From assembly GCA_000708835.1 (NCBI GenBank), contig DF237177.1, positions 22,453 to 86,452 of the forward strand: a DNA stretch of 64,000 bases, written 5' to 3'. The notes below the pieces were generated by a model. The model did no database searches, had not been told where the DNA came from, and saw only the letters and a list, made by a program, of their open reading frames with translations. This stretch comes from Klebsormidium nitens (taxonomy: Eukaryota > Streptophyta > Klebsormidiophyceae > Klebsormidiales > Klebsormidiaceae). Position 1 is the stretch's first letter. Each line of letters starts with the position of its first letter. Shown in pieces: positions 1 through 11,700 of this stretch. Made by a program: the position numbers and the translations under genes.

Positions 1-132
1 ACACAGCGAGCCGGCAGGCCGCACACACCCGGAACTCCCCTGGGCTGGTCTCCGCCTTTTCACACCCTGGTGCTGAACATTTCCTCTCTCTTGTTGTTCC
101 CGCCACCTGGAGACCACTCTTCCGTGATCTTT

Positions 133-1314
133 TCAAGACGATTGACCTCGTCGAATTCGAAGCGTCAGCATTATTTCGAAAGTAAACGGCCCACTTTCCT
201 CCTGCCGAGAAAAGATTCCTCGGAGTTGCTCTGCTCTCTTCTGCGCTGCCGGATCTTTCAGAGCCTCCTTTTCTATCTCTGCTCGCAGCTTTTGTAAGTC
301 CCAGACACCGCTAGGGTCAGTGACCAGGGGAAGAGCAGGTCCCAAACAGGCAGCAATCTTCAGCATGAGCAGATGGTCTCCACCAGAGCTTAGTTGCTCA
401 GGACAGAGCGCCAGGGCAAGAACTGCAGATTTAAGTGCAGCGGAACTAGATCGAAACCCTAAGGGCCACGGCTTTGGGGCAATGGTCTGGCCTTCGGCTA
501 GCTTCCGAAGAAGCTCTATCGTCCATAAGATTGGAATCTTGTCGTTGGAGACTAAGAGTAACTTGGCTGCAAACTGCAAAGAATCCGCTTCCAGTAAAGC
601 TAGCGAAGCTTTGTCGGCGAACGGCTGAAGAGTGTGCACCAGGCATGCTGCACAATCGAGGACGTCCAATCTCGAGTATCCTTGCGTTCCACCCAAAAGG
701 TCCATCGTTGCAGCGTGCTGCATCACAGCAGAGAGAAACTTGGTGTCTTGGCCAAGGTTCTTGCAGATCGTGTTGCTGGCCATGCAGATTTCTGGCAGGT
801 TGGAGATCAGTGCGTCCATTATCTGGTCCTTCATGAACTCAAGGTTTCGGTCCGTGCATGCGTGAGCTCTTCGGAAAATGGCCTTCAGAAAGTGCAGGAG
901 GCGGGGCGAATGCTTCGTCATGTATCTGATTGTGCGCGCATCGGCCGCAAGCGCTAGGAACGCCGTCAGGTACACCGAGGGCTTCCAGAGAACAGGAATG
1001 TCGCCTTTGAAACGCCTTCTGTCTTTTGCCCTTGGAAGCACCACCCAGGATCCCGAGACGCATTCTTCCAGCCCTGTTGTTATGACCTTCAAGAAGCCTC
1101 TTTCCAGTATGAATGCAGCCACGTGGGCCAGGCTACCTGTGGATTCCGCAACGTAGCTGTGGATTATGGTATCCTTGAAACGTCTGACTGCCGTGACTCT
1201 TGTTATCTCGTCTTCTGATTGCGCCTCCGCCAAGATGCTCTGGAGCACCTCCGATTCCTCAGGCTTGAGCAGGTCGATTTCGCCCCACTGTCGAGGAAAC
1301 GGGGCATCGGCCAT
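133..1314 (-). CDS. Hypothetical intronless protein, 393 aa, possibly helical-repeat
   Basis: A single open frame on the minus strand. I start it at the ATG at 1314 (MADAPFPRQW); the frame is open a little further upstream, but only through a GTG. I do not recognise the family. The composition is leucine- and alanine-rich with evenly spaced amphipathic stretches, for example around residues 40-80, 105-150 and 190-300, which resembles armadillo/HEAT-like helical repeats. This is an impression of composition, not a domain match. No signal peptide or membrane segment is evident. The C-terminus ends in basic residues just before the TGA at 133-135. It lies downstream of limit dextrinase on the same strand, about 1.5 kb away. 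The long uninterrupted frame with balanced codon use supports a real gene. Its lack of introns contrasts with nearly all its neighbours and could mean a retrocopy or simply a compact gene. Confidence 0.6.
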   Translation of the reverse strand: MADAPFPRQWGEIDLLKPEESEVLQSILAEAQSEDEITRVTAVRRFKDTIIHSYVAESTGSLAHVAAFILERGFLKVITTGLEECVSGSWVVLPRAKDRRRFKGDIPVLWKPSVYLTAFLALAADARTIRYMTKHSPRLLHFLKAIFRRAHACTDRNLEFMKDQIMDALISNLPEICMASNTICKNLGQDTKFLSAVMQHAATMDLLGGTQGYSRLDVLDCAACLVHTLQPFADKASLALLEADSLQFAAKLLLVSNDKIPILWTIELLRKLAEGQTIAPKPWPLGFRSSSAALKSAVLALALCPEQLSSGGDHLLMLKIAACLGPALPLVTDPSGVWDLQKLRAEIEKEALKDPAAQKRAEQLRGIFSRQEESGPFTFEIMLTLRIRRGQSS

Positions 1315-2783
1315 GCCGTCAACCCCCTGCTTGTCCACGATCGAGCACCCCGGATTTTATGAACGCTAAATCATCCTCTCCGTTCTCCAATCCTTTCTTT
1401 TCCGCGCCTTGTCTTCTGACACCAAGTCGAACTCTTGCTGGTGCTTTTCTCAAACAGAAGCGCTACCTTCTTTGGGGAAAAACTGAAGCTTACGTCATTC
1501 GCGTAGTATGATGCAGGCCAGCCTCCACAGTCTTGGTCGAGCTCATCATCGGGTCTTGATGTTACGTACATTTTTCCTTCTCCGCAATCTTTTCCAGAGA
1601 CGAGACTGCGTTGCGCTAGTCGCTGATTAGCAAGCTTGCATGCATGCAGCTTTGATCCTTTCGAGATCGCAAAGTTGGCCAAGTAGTGATGCGCCTGACT
1701 GAGAAGGGCTGATAAGGCTGCTGGCCGATCATGCTTCTGGCAAGCAGATAGACAGAGACAGATGTTCAAGACAGTAGGAAGTATCGGTTGTCCCAATGCC
1801 AGTGGCGCAAAGATAATTATCATTTTGGAAGGGGTCGGATGGCAGTTGCTGATCTGGCAGCAAGGTCGACCAGAGCATGCTAGGGATACCGTACACTCTT
1901 AACAGCAGCATAAGATGGTGCCAGCCAACTAATTCCAATAGCTAGCGCAGGCGCACGCATCTCATGTACTCTCATCTTTGACCACCTTCTTCAAGATACC
2001 AGCAACATTGCGTGGTTCTCATTTAGTCTCTTGACTCAATGCTCCTTGATCGTTCTGCCAGATCGGTCACGGCTCAGCAACATTGCCCTAACTTCGCGAC
2101 CATTAATCATGTCGAGTCATGCAATTGGCAAGCTCTTCCACCACTATTCAGGAGCTACCAACTTGAGTCATGCTTCATCTCACTCAAACTGTACGGGCCC
2201 ATCATTGTCAACAACTGTGTGTGCTACTGTACAATAAGCTGCATGGCATGCCTGCCGTTATGAGTCGCCGCAGATGCCACGCCGCGCGTATTCGGCAGAG
2301 AAGAAAGAACGTCGGTGCACGTCGAGCGCAGATTCGACATGCCACTGAGAGTACAGTGCCGGGCATGAGTAATCGAACCGGAAGATGATACCCACTGCAA
2401 TTGCAGGTGCCAGTGAACATCATCGTCCATGTATGCTTCAACCAAAAGATGGTTGCAATAACTTTGCATGAAGAATCATGCATTACAATGTCTAACAAGC
2501 TGGCCGCCATAGTTGCCGTACGTCCCACGGTCTAGCAGTCTATAATAGGAAGGGAAGGTAGTCAATGGATACCTCCAAGGGTGAGCAATACAGATCGAGT
2601 AAGTGGCTGCGTTGTCGGAGCTTGCTCTGCCTTTGCATAGCGCGTGCGTCAACCAGATTCGCTTTACCGCTGCTGTCTCCTTATTGCAGTGCTGTAGTCA
2701 ACCCGTTTGTCGTGTGCTATAATCAATCAGTTTGGAGTCTTTTCTTCGATGAAGTAGAAGCTAGAACAACGCACAGTCTGCTG
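1315..2783. other. Intergenic, no gene recognised
   Basis: About 1.5 kb between the limit dextrinase stop and the start of the upstream-facing unknown gene. Short frames occur on both strands, but none has a conserved block, a plausible splice partner or a good start. It should hold the limit dextrinase 3' UTR (near 2784) and the promoter of the 133-1314 gene (near 1315). Confidence 0.5.
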
Positions 2784-5700
2784 TCATCTTCTTTCGACAT
2801 ATACAGCCCAGCTGTACTTGGGGACGACAAAAGTTCCCGAATCGGAGTTCCATGACGCCGACTCGAGCACAGGGTCGTTGGACTCGGCCTGCAGAGCGAA
2901 AGAAGCAGGCTGAGCTCGCATGTTTCAATCAAGCTTCTTCAGGAAAATAGTTCCTCACGAGAAAGCTATAACTGGGCACTGGCGCGCGGACTGTACGACG
3001 GCTTTGGAGTTCGGAGTGAGGACAGAGTCTTACGAGAGAGGGTGTCTGATAGAAAGACCACAATCTGTCATTATAATAGCGAAGCATCAATACGGGCAAT
3101 TGAAGCGCGCAAGCTGCGCTGCAATCAATCCGGTAGTGCTAGAAAGGCGCGATCAGCGCTGCAAAAAAGCATGCAAGACGCAAGCAATCTCCGAACCACA
3201 GTTTTGCCGAGGTGGCCGAGGCCGCTTTACCCACACTATATGGGACCCTAGAGTGTTCCACAGTTCTGAGAGCGAGTGTCACGTACCTGAGTGGGATGCA
3301 ACCGGAAAGCGTGTCCTTGCAAACCCTCAATCTGCTTCTCATACGCGTCGGCAGACGCGTTGAAGACCAGCAAAGCATGCTTGAAGCTGCACGAACGAGT
3401 CACAGCGTTAATGACACCTTTCGTTGTCACAGAACAGAAGATGTGTCGTGGGTCTTGGGAGTGCGAAACGTCGAAAACGGTCTCTATTGCAAATACAATT
3501 TCCTTCCTGCTTTCCGCTTCTTCAAGCGCGAGTTTCAGTACAAACGCCAGTAACCAGCGACAGAGTTGGGACCCCTCTCATTTCCCAGAGCAAGGGAAGG
3601 AAAGCACGCCTTGCTGAACAACGAAAAGCACTCAAAAGGAGTGGAAAGCAACTTTTAGGCCCAAAGCATTCGACTTCAACGCTGAGCGGCCCACTTACTT
3701 GTCGCAGACCGGCTCCGAGTCCCCGCCGTTGATGCCCATGACAATCACGCCGGGGGTGGCGCTTGGACCGCAGTCGTAGAAGGTGACGCGTTCCTGTTGA
3801 GACGAGTTTGATAGTTTGTGTTGGGATTGAGAAAAGCAGACTCGTTTGAAGATTGCAGTTGTGAATCCCTAGCAAGCTTCGCAGGCAAGGAACGATTGGA
3901 GGAGCGGTGTTACTGAACTCACTGCAGATTGGTATCGCAATCGTTGAGTGAACCTTAAACAGGAGCTGAAGGTGAAACGCACCCTCTCGGAAAGAACCAG
4001 TTCTTCTCGAGTAGAATCCACGCTTTGAACCCTGGATCCTAAAAGGTCAGCTTTTCGAAGGTGGGTGAAAGCAAAGATTTGAGAAGCCTGCCACTTACTT
4101 GGATCGCTGCTGCGGAGCCAAGACGGAACAGCGGGGAAGAGTATCGGACGGCCAGCAGGTTGCGCAGGTTGGATCGTGCGGCCAGGATGTGCTCCTTGGT
4201 GGGCTTGAGGGAGGGGTCAGCGAGCAACGGCCGCATGCTGGCAAGATAACAGCGAGACTTGATATTCAAAATAGAGACTCAATTTTGAACCAAAGCGTAC
4301 AGACTAGCGCCTCTTTCTCTGCATGTTAGGTGGACGGAGTCATGTATCGGGTCGACTTCGGCAAAGCGGGGGTGAGGGAGCAACCGTGACTCGGCCGCAG
4401 CTCACTTTACTGGCACTAAAGATAGCGGACGTGCGCTCCATAATGACAGCGGATTTTGCGCCTTGTCCACAGAAGACGATACGTCAATGGAGACGACTTT
4501 CAGAAACTTGGAATTGCTCAGAGTCCTTCTTCCCGTCTTCCTCTGGCCGGTCTGAAAAAGAAGGGATAAGCGAAGTATCGATTTCAATAATATGATAAAT
4601 CAGGCCTCTGATGCCGCGCTCTTCTTCCTGGTTTTCTGCAGACAGAACGCGACGGAAACCGAGTGCAAGCCACTCACATGTCCCACTTCTCGCCGTTCTT
4701 CTCTCTCGGAGGCAGGCCTACGCCAAAGTTGTTACTCTCGTACGACCAGTCAAGGCGGTTGAACCAGTCGCCGGAGTTGTAACTGTCACGATCCAAGGAC
4801 TTAGAGCGGAGGGTGTCGTCGCCGGCATGGAAGAAAGGGATGCCCTGGACGGAAGCAGAGGGGAAAAATGACGGTTGCGTAGTATTGCTTCACAACGGCT
4901 TGAGTGAACCAAAGCCGGATGAATCAAGGAATATCTTTGAACCTGTTTCCAATCGGCGGGCTTCTTCATATCACTGTAGAGTACTTTTGATGGGCCCCAT
5001 TTCGGATGTGTCTGCTTGGACAGATGTAAATGCGTCCTGAGCACAAAGCTCGATTCACGGTAGTCCGGTTGCCTGCGGTGACGATGGGCCTGGCGGCTTT
5101 CGGGAGCCTTACGTCCAAGAAGCGTAGCGACCTTTCTTGTGTCTGGGTAGCTCTAAATAAATTGCTAAATGATAAGCAAAGGTCTGGGGGCCATTCGACC
5201 ACTTATAACTTGATGACGTGACTGCAGACTGACGCCTCGGCGCAGTCGGAAACGGCTCGCGCGACATCACTGATGACGTGCTACGTGAGTCACCACTGCA
5301 CTCAGTCAAAGTGCCCATTCACATTACCCCGGGGCCCTCACCTGGGAGAGTGCAATGATGCTGGTTGCTAGGTGGTTCAGTCGCAGGCGCTCGTCCAGCG
5401 TCACTCCCCGCGCGACCTTGAGCATGATGATGTCAAACAGCGTCTCGTTGTCGTGTGCGGATGCGTAGTTGATCTTGCAGAGAGAGAGAGAAAGCTGTCA
5501 AGAGATGCAATTGTTATATCAATTGCCGGCAGATCGACCACGGTCGAATTCTGGGACAGTGGAGAAGGGCAGAAAGATGCGTAGAAGAGGCGTTGGGAGG
5601 CCAGATATTGTTTTCTCTCGGCCCCCTCTCTCTAATGTGGAGTTTTCTGGAGCCAAGCAAATCGTTATAGTCCTCTTCTGACCAGCCAACAGTGATTCGT

Positions 5701-8700
5701 AGCTCGTAAGTACTGCCTCAAACCGGAACCTGGTGCCGTTCACGCAGAGAAAGCGAGCGGAGGGGAAGAAAAAGAGAGACAAAAACCTTGCCAATCGTAC
5801 AAAAAATGGTGTAATAACATGTTTGTGTTGACATCAGTCGAGCGCCGGCCTCACCACTTCGTCTGGGCTCGCCGTGTATCCGACGGGGTCCCCTCCGTTG
5901 CCAAATACCTGATCGCCACGTTTCTGCAACACAGGTAATTGAGATCAATCATTGTCACCTTGTGCCGCTGTGGCCGAAGCCTTGTACAAAAATCAGGAGG
6001 AAAGAAAGATATGTGGAAATACGTTTGGATGATGGACAGGCAACGACATCCCGCTTCCATGGTTGCGACGAAGCGAGAGTGACGTTGGTCTACGTCAGAC
6101 TGCGGGGTGGGGTTTCAGGACCGCCGGATCTCAACATCAAGCTGGCCCCTTGTGCATTCAGAATAATACGGACTGGTTGCGGACGTCCGTTGCTTTCCGC
6201 GAACGCACGGAACAATTGGCGGACGGTTATGTAAATGTGCGGACATCCCTCCGAACAGGCAGATTACTATAGGCTCCGCGGACGTTCGGGGTGATCTCAG
6301 AGGGGCAACAGAACTTTGCGGGCGTCCTCATACTGCCAGCCCCTCACCTCTTCTCCCGTGTAGGACGTGAACGAGTAGCTCGCCAAATTGCCCACCAGAC
6401 CGACCTGCGGAGCGTGCTCGACCACGTAAGCATGACGTCAGCAGAGCTGCGCTTTGCCAGTACTCTCCTTGACGTGTTTGAAACTCGCTTGAACTTGAAA
6501 GCCCAAAAGCCCTTTGAGCTGTTTGTTTGTGACAAAGGGCAGTGACTTTGTTGCTTCAAAACCACTAATCCTTGCCGCACAAATTTCCGCTCATTTTTTA
6601 CTGCTCTCCTGATGTTTCTGAAGAAACTTGCTCCATAGCGTGTATGCCCGCTTCCTCTCCTTCCAAGCCCAATCAACGGTCTTGAGTACTCAAACAATCA
6701 AATGTCAGTCTTCTTTCCTCGTTGCGCCTATTGACTCGCTAACGTTAAACCCTACCTTCAAGTGGGTAAGAAGAATTTCTGATGCACGAAAAGCTTGCTT
6801 CTGGCAAATCCCCCACCTTGATCCAGTCCGTCTGCGACTGGAGCCCCTCCCGCTGCCCATCCGCGCTCCCCTGATCAAGCTCATTTGGCTGCATAACGTC
6901 AGCGTGACGTCAGCAAAGCCAGCCGAGCGTTTTCACGCAGCTCTGCACGGGGCTGTTGGGCTCGTGGATAAAGCGAGGGCCGGCATCAAAGGAATCGGGC
7001 GAGCACAACAGGACAGCCCCAAAATATGCTACCCTCGCTGAAATTGTGGTTATTTATTTCATTCACTTTGTTAGATGGATTTTCGGAACACAAATACCCT
7101 CTGTCGACGGGCAGCGGATCCACGGAACTCTCAAAAGGAGGCCTGATCTTATTGATCTGCTTTCAGAAGGCTCACTCGCAGGTAGAGCCCCGTCAAGTAG
7201 CCCTGCGCCTGGATGTCGCCGAACGGCGAACCGCCCATGATACCATCTCGTATCCGGTCGTTGAAGCTGCAGAAGAAGGACATTCAGACTCAGCCTCCGT
7301 GAACTTGAACCCCGAGAATATGAGAAATGTTCAATTCATTCTTATGCACCAGGCAAGGAGGACAGGCGACGCCTTTGCCTCAGCAAGCAATGACAAAAAA
7401 TGGTCTCACCCATCGGACTAGGGTAAGAAACGGTCGTCTGCATTATATGGGGTCTGGCTAATCAAAGCGTGGACCCTCCCACAAGGCTGACTAGCTCATA
7501 CGAGAACAGCGACTCCGTAGTCTACTCGAGGCGGGAGGCCTCTCTTACAGATACTTCATATTACTTCTCTTACAATCACTTCATATTACTCCCTTCTACA
7601 AGTTACTGCTCGGCTCTTTCCGCCATGTTTCCAAAGGTAACGACTTGGAGCAACGCATTTCGATTATGGACCCTCAGCGTATGTTCTGAAAGCAATCCAA
7701 AGAAGTCTCACCTCCCAATGCCCGTCCCGGCCAAATTGAGCTGCGCAGCATTGACGCCCCGGCTGTTTCCCGCCACCTCCCCGAAGTTCCACCCTTCGCC
7801 GTACAGGTAAATATTTGCCCCATCGACTCCGTCTTTCTCGGCGGTCAAGCTCCGCAGCGCGTCACGTGCCCGGAGCATCGTGTCCTTCATGATGTGGCCC
7901 ATCAGGTCGAAGCGGAATCCGTCCACCTAAACGGAACGGAGCACATGCGTTATGAAACTAGACACAATCCGGGCTTTGAAAGCCTGTATGTGAGACTTTT
8001 GGGGTGTAGCAGTCCGACCCGACCGTACGAATAGGCAGAAAAACGATTGCAATCCACGGAGTTTGAAAGCGGTTGGGACAAAGCTTGGCAACAGACGGCG
8101 CCGTTCTGATGCATTCAGAGGGCCTTCGGGACGCGTTTGGACGCCTTATGGATGCCATTGAACCTCAATAGGACCGTATTCGGACGGTTGTTGGACGGTT
8201 TCGGACGGTTCGGTCGCGGTTGGACACGTTACAGCGGCTTTGGGCTACGTTCGGACGGTATTCGGACGCAGTTGGACTCTTTCCGGGTGAATTTGGATTA
8301 CGTTCCGACGGTATTTGCACGCCTTCGGACATTTTTCGGGGGTTTCAGGATACGTTCGGACGGCTTGTGGACGCGCGCCCCTCACCTTATACTGCGTGGC
8401 CCAGTGCAGCAGGTCGTCCACGATGAAGCGTCCGAACATGTAGTGCTCGCTCGCGGTGTTGTTCATGCACGTGCTGTTCTCGATCTGGCCGTCCAGGTTG
8501 CGCCGCACGTAGTAGCCGGGAACGATCTAAGGAACAACATAAAAGGTGTTGCTCAAATCAGCAACTGTAGTCTTAATCCTGTTGAAAACAAAGACAGCAG
8601 CACTTGTTCGTCCTGGTGATACATAGTTGGTTGATCTGAGTGCGATTGCTTACCATAAGGAATGCAAGAAAAGCAAGGTCTTGCACCCTCATGACGACGA

Positions 8701-11700
8701 TAGTAGTGGTTGCGCTTGCATCTTACAGGTAATTGCAAACGGTGACTGTCTCATTTCTGCCAGCGGCAAGACAAGCAGGAGAGACGTTTTTCGGAGGAGG
8801 AAAGCATCGACTAGAATAGGGCACAAAAAGGACGACACGCGCTGCATACCTTGTCGAAGTTTGATTGCACGCTCTCGGGCCCGGTGGAGAACACGTGGTT
8901 GTAGACGACGTCCAAAACGACTCGCAGCCCCAGCCGGTTGATGCCCTGAGAGAAGCACCAGGCACTGGAGCTGATCAGAATGCGGATGAGGCCTGAGCGT
9001 AGCTCGACTAGCCCACCAGCGCTTTCATCTGAAGCCCGACCGTCGTGGAAAGCAGCGACGCACTCAAGTTTAGCAAAAGATATCCATCCTTGCCCTGAAG
9101 CAAGAAGCATCTGTGGCATAAGAAGACGAGATTGGAAAGCGGAGACTCGACTTGAGGACTTCTAAACCGCCCTTGAATAACGGCTTAGACGCTCGGAGAG
9201 GGTACACATTCTTCTCAGATGCTGCGAGACATTCTTTCGCCTTCAAGTCGCACATCTTTTCCAAATGTAGAGGAGGCCCAGCAGAAGAGGCAAAAGCAGG
9301 GCTTAATACAAGAGCAAAACCAGGGGGTCTTCCCCCCGAAGGTTACGGTGCCAACTTGGGATGGATACCGCATTCTGCGCAAGCGTGAAGATATAGCACA
9401 GGGAACTGCATTCGTGGACCCACCTGTACCATCTTTCTGAACTCCAAGATCCTGGCCGTGCCGTCCGGATCGGACGCGTAGCTGCCGTCCGGCACGCCGT
9501 AGTGGACCGGGTCATACCTGCAAGTGTCATCGAGAGCCAGGGTTATGGAATCTCGTTAAAATAACGAGGATACGCGTCTGCTGTCCGGCACGCCGTAGTG
9601 GACCGGGTCATGATTGCAGGGGTCATCAGGAACCAGGGTTACGTCACATGGATATGAGTAAGAAGAGAGTTGTACCGGTAAAGTCTCGCTTTCACCCTGC
9701 TAAGGTTCTCTTCCCGACCAGCCACAAGATTGGCAAACATTCTGATCAGTTACTGGTGTCGACTTTTGAGACGTTCCCTTTGGAGAAAGGTCAACCTTCG
9801 AAAGGGAAGCAGACAACAAAAAAGTGCAAAGTGTTGCAGGCTTGAAGTGTTCATTATTGGGAGCTGTGATTGTCGGTCCAACACAGCCGCTAAGCTGGTG
9901 CCACCCAATCGAGTCAAGTCCAACTTCTCGAATATAAGCACCAGACCTTGGAACTCCTAAGCTTTGCGTATTCGGACATCGGTCTCACCCCCTGACAAAA
10001 GCCTAACTTCGTAAGTCAACATTCGGGTATTTCCCTCACCCCCAGTTAAAGCCGTCCGCGTTTTGGATCGCCGTCACGGCCGCCTGCTGCTCCTCTCCGT
10101 CTGGGGCGTAGCCAGCCAGGTCGCCCGGCGACTGCCACGTGTCCTTATCCTCGTTGACGGAGCCGAAATCGTACGATGGCAGGAGGTGCAGGTGCGTCAA
10201 ACCCGCGTCGGCGAGGCTCTTGAGGTGCGCAGTGCCGGCGGTGCCCTGAGGGAGAGTCAAGCGGGTTTTACGGGGTGCTCATGTTCTTCCGAGGACGACA
10301 ATAGCCGAGGCATCGACTGCGAAGTTGCCTTTTTGCTAAAAGGGAATTTGGTAAACAGGGCGGACGGGAAGCTTAGCGCAGAGGATAGCTGTCTTCTTTT
10401 AGCTCTGCCTCTTCAAGCGAGCCGAAGGATTTATTCTAGGAACCGCCATGGAAATTCGAGGAGATTTCAAGGAGGTACACTTACAGTTCGTCGAAGTAGT
10501 GCCCAGATTAAATACCTCTACTCCGAAACCACTTCTTTTCGCCGTGTGTTCGCACGATCAATCCTTCCAAGGAGGTCCTCTGAACACTCTCTTGTCATAG
10601 ATCCCATTTCAAAGCCCTCTTTACCACCTTTTCGAACAGTCGCAAAAAAGCCAGTTCCAGCGATCGGATTGTAACACCCACCTCCTCTGCAAATGCCAGG
10701 TACCCCCCTCGGACCGCCGGGCCTACAGTCTCGTCGGACGCACTAAAGTCTCGCACGTGCAGCTCGTAAATGGAGATGTCCTTGAATGCCGTCAGGGGGG
10801 GTTTTTCGCTGGCGAGCGACCCCCACCCGGAGGGCTTGAGCGCGTCGGAGGTGACGTCAGCGATCTGGGAGCGCTCTCCGTTTGCTGACAGACTGCGGAT
10901 GAAAAGGGCTGCAATTCAGGAGGGCAAAAGGCACCACCAGTGTCGTGGTACTGTGATATCTCAGCGACGATTTGGTGGTCTTGATGTAATCTTAGAAGCT
11001 ATCACAGATGAGGTATCGAGCCACTATGAGGCGATATTAGGTCCCGTTTCTGCTCGCGGCTCTTCACCCCGTTCCGAGCTGCTCTCTGCAGCAATGAGCA
11101 GAGTAGAAACCGAAACCTCCATGCTTCTTGCCAGTTTCCTCCATCTTGCAGCCAGAGAGGATCGGTCATAATATGGAGGTCTTTACCTGCATTCTCTTCG
11201 TACATGCCTCATGAGGTCCGCCTCTTTCCTTGAAATTGCCAACGCGTTCACATTTTCACTGTCCCATGTGACTGCTTTTGTCTTACCTTCTCGAGTAAGG
11301 ATCGGTCGAGAGGCTCGTCTCGATCCTGTTCGTCCACGGGCAGAACACCGTGACCTCGTAGTGGAAGTAGAGGCCCTCCCAATCTTTCCTTGGGCCCGTG
11401 ACAGACCAGACGCCAGACTCGTTGTCTTCCATGGGGACTGTTGACAGGGCCTCATCGCCCTTCGGCTCTTTGTACAAAACAAGACGCACAGACTGCACCC
11501 AGTAAGACAGCGCTGTTTGTTCACAAATCCCAAGCTTCTTCCGTTGCACATTCGCAATTGTCTGTTTTTTCCGCGATTGTTACCAGAGGAGACGTTGTGA
11601 GGGGCTATTTGAGGCGCTGTGCGGAAGCGGTTGCGAGCACTTTGGAGGGCAGAACTGAGGTGGCGACTTTGAGGCTCCACATAAAAGAAGATGCTCTGTT

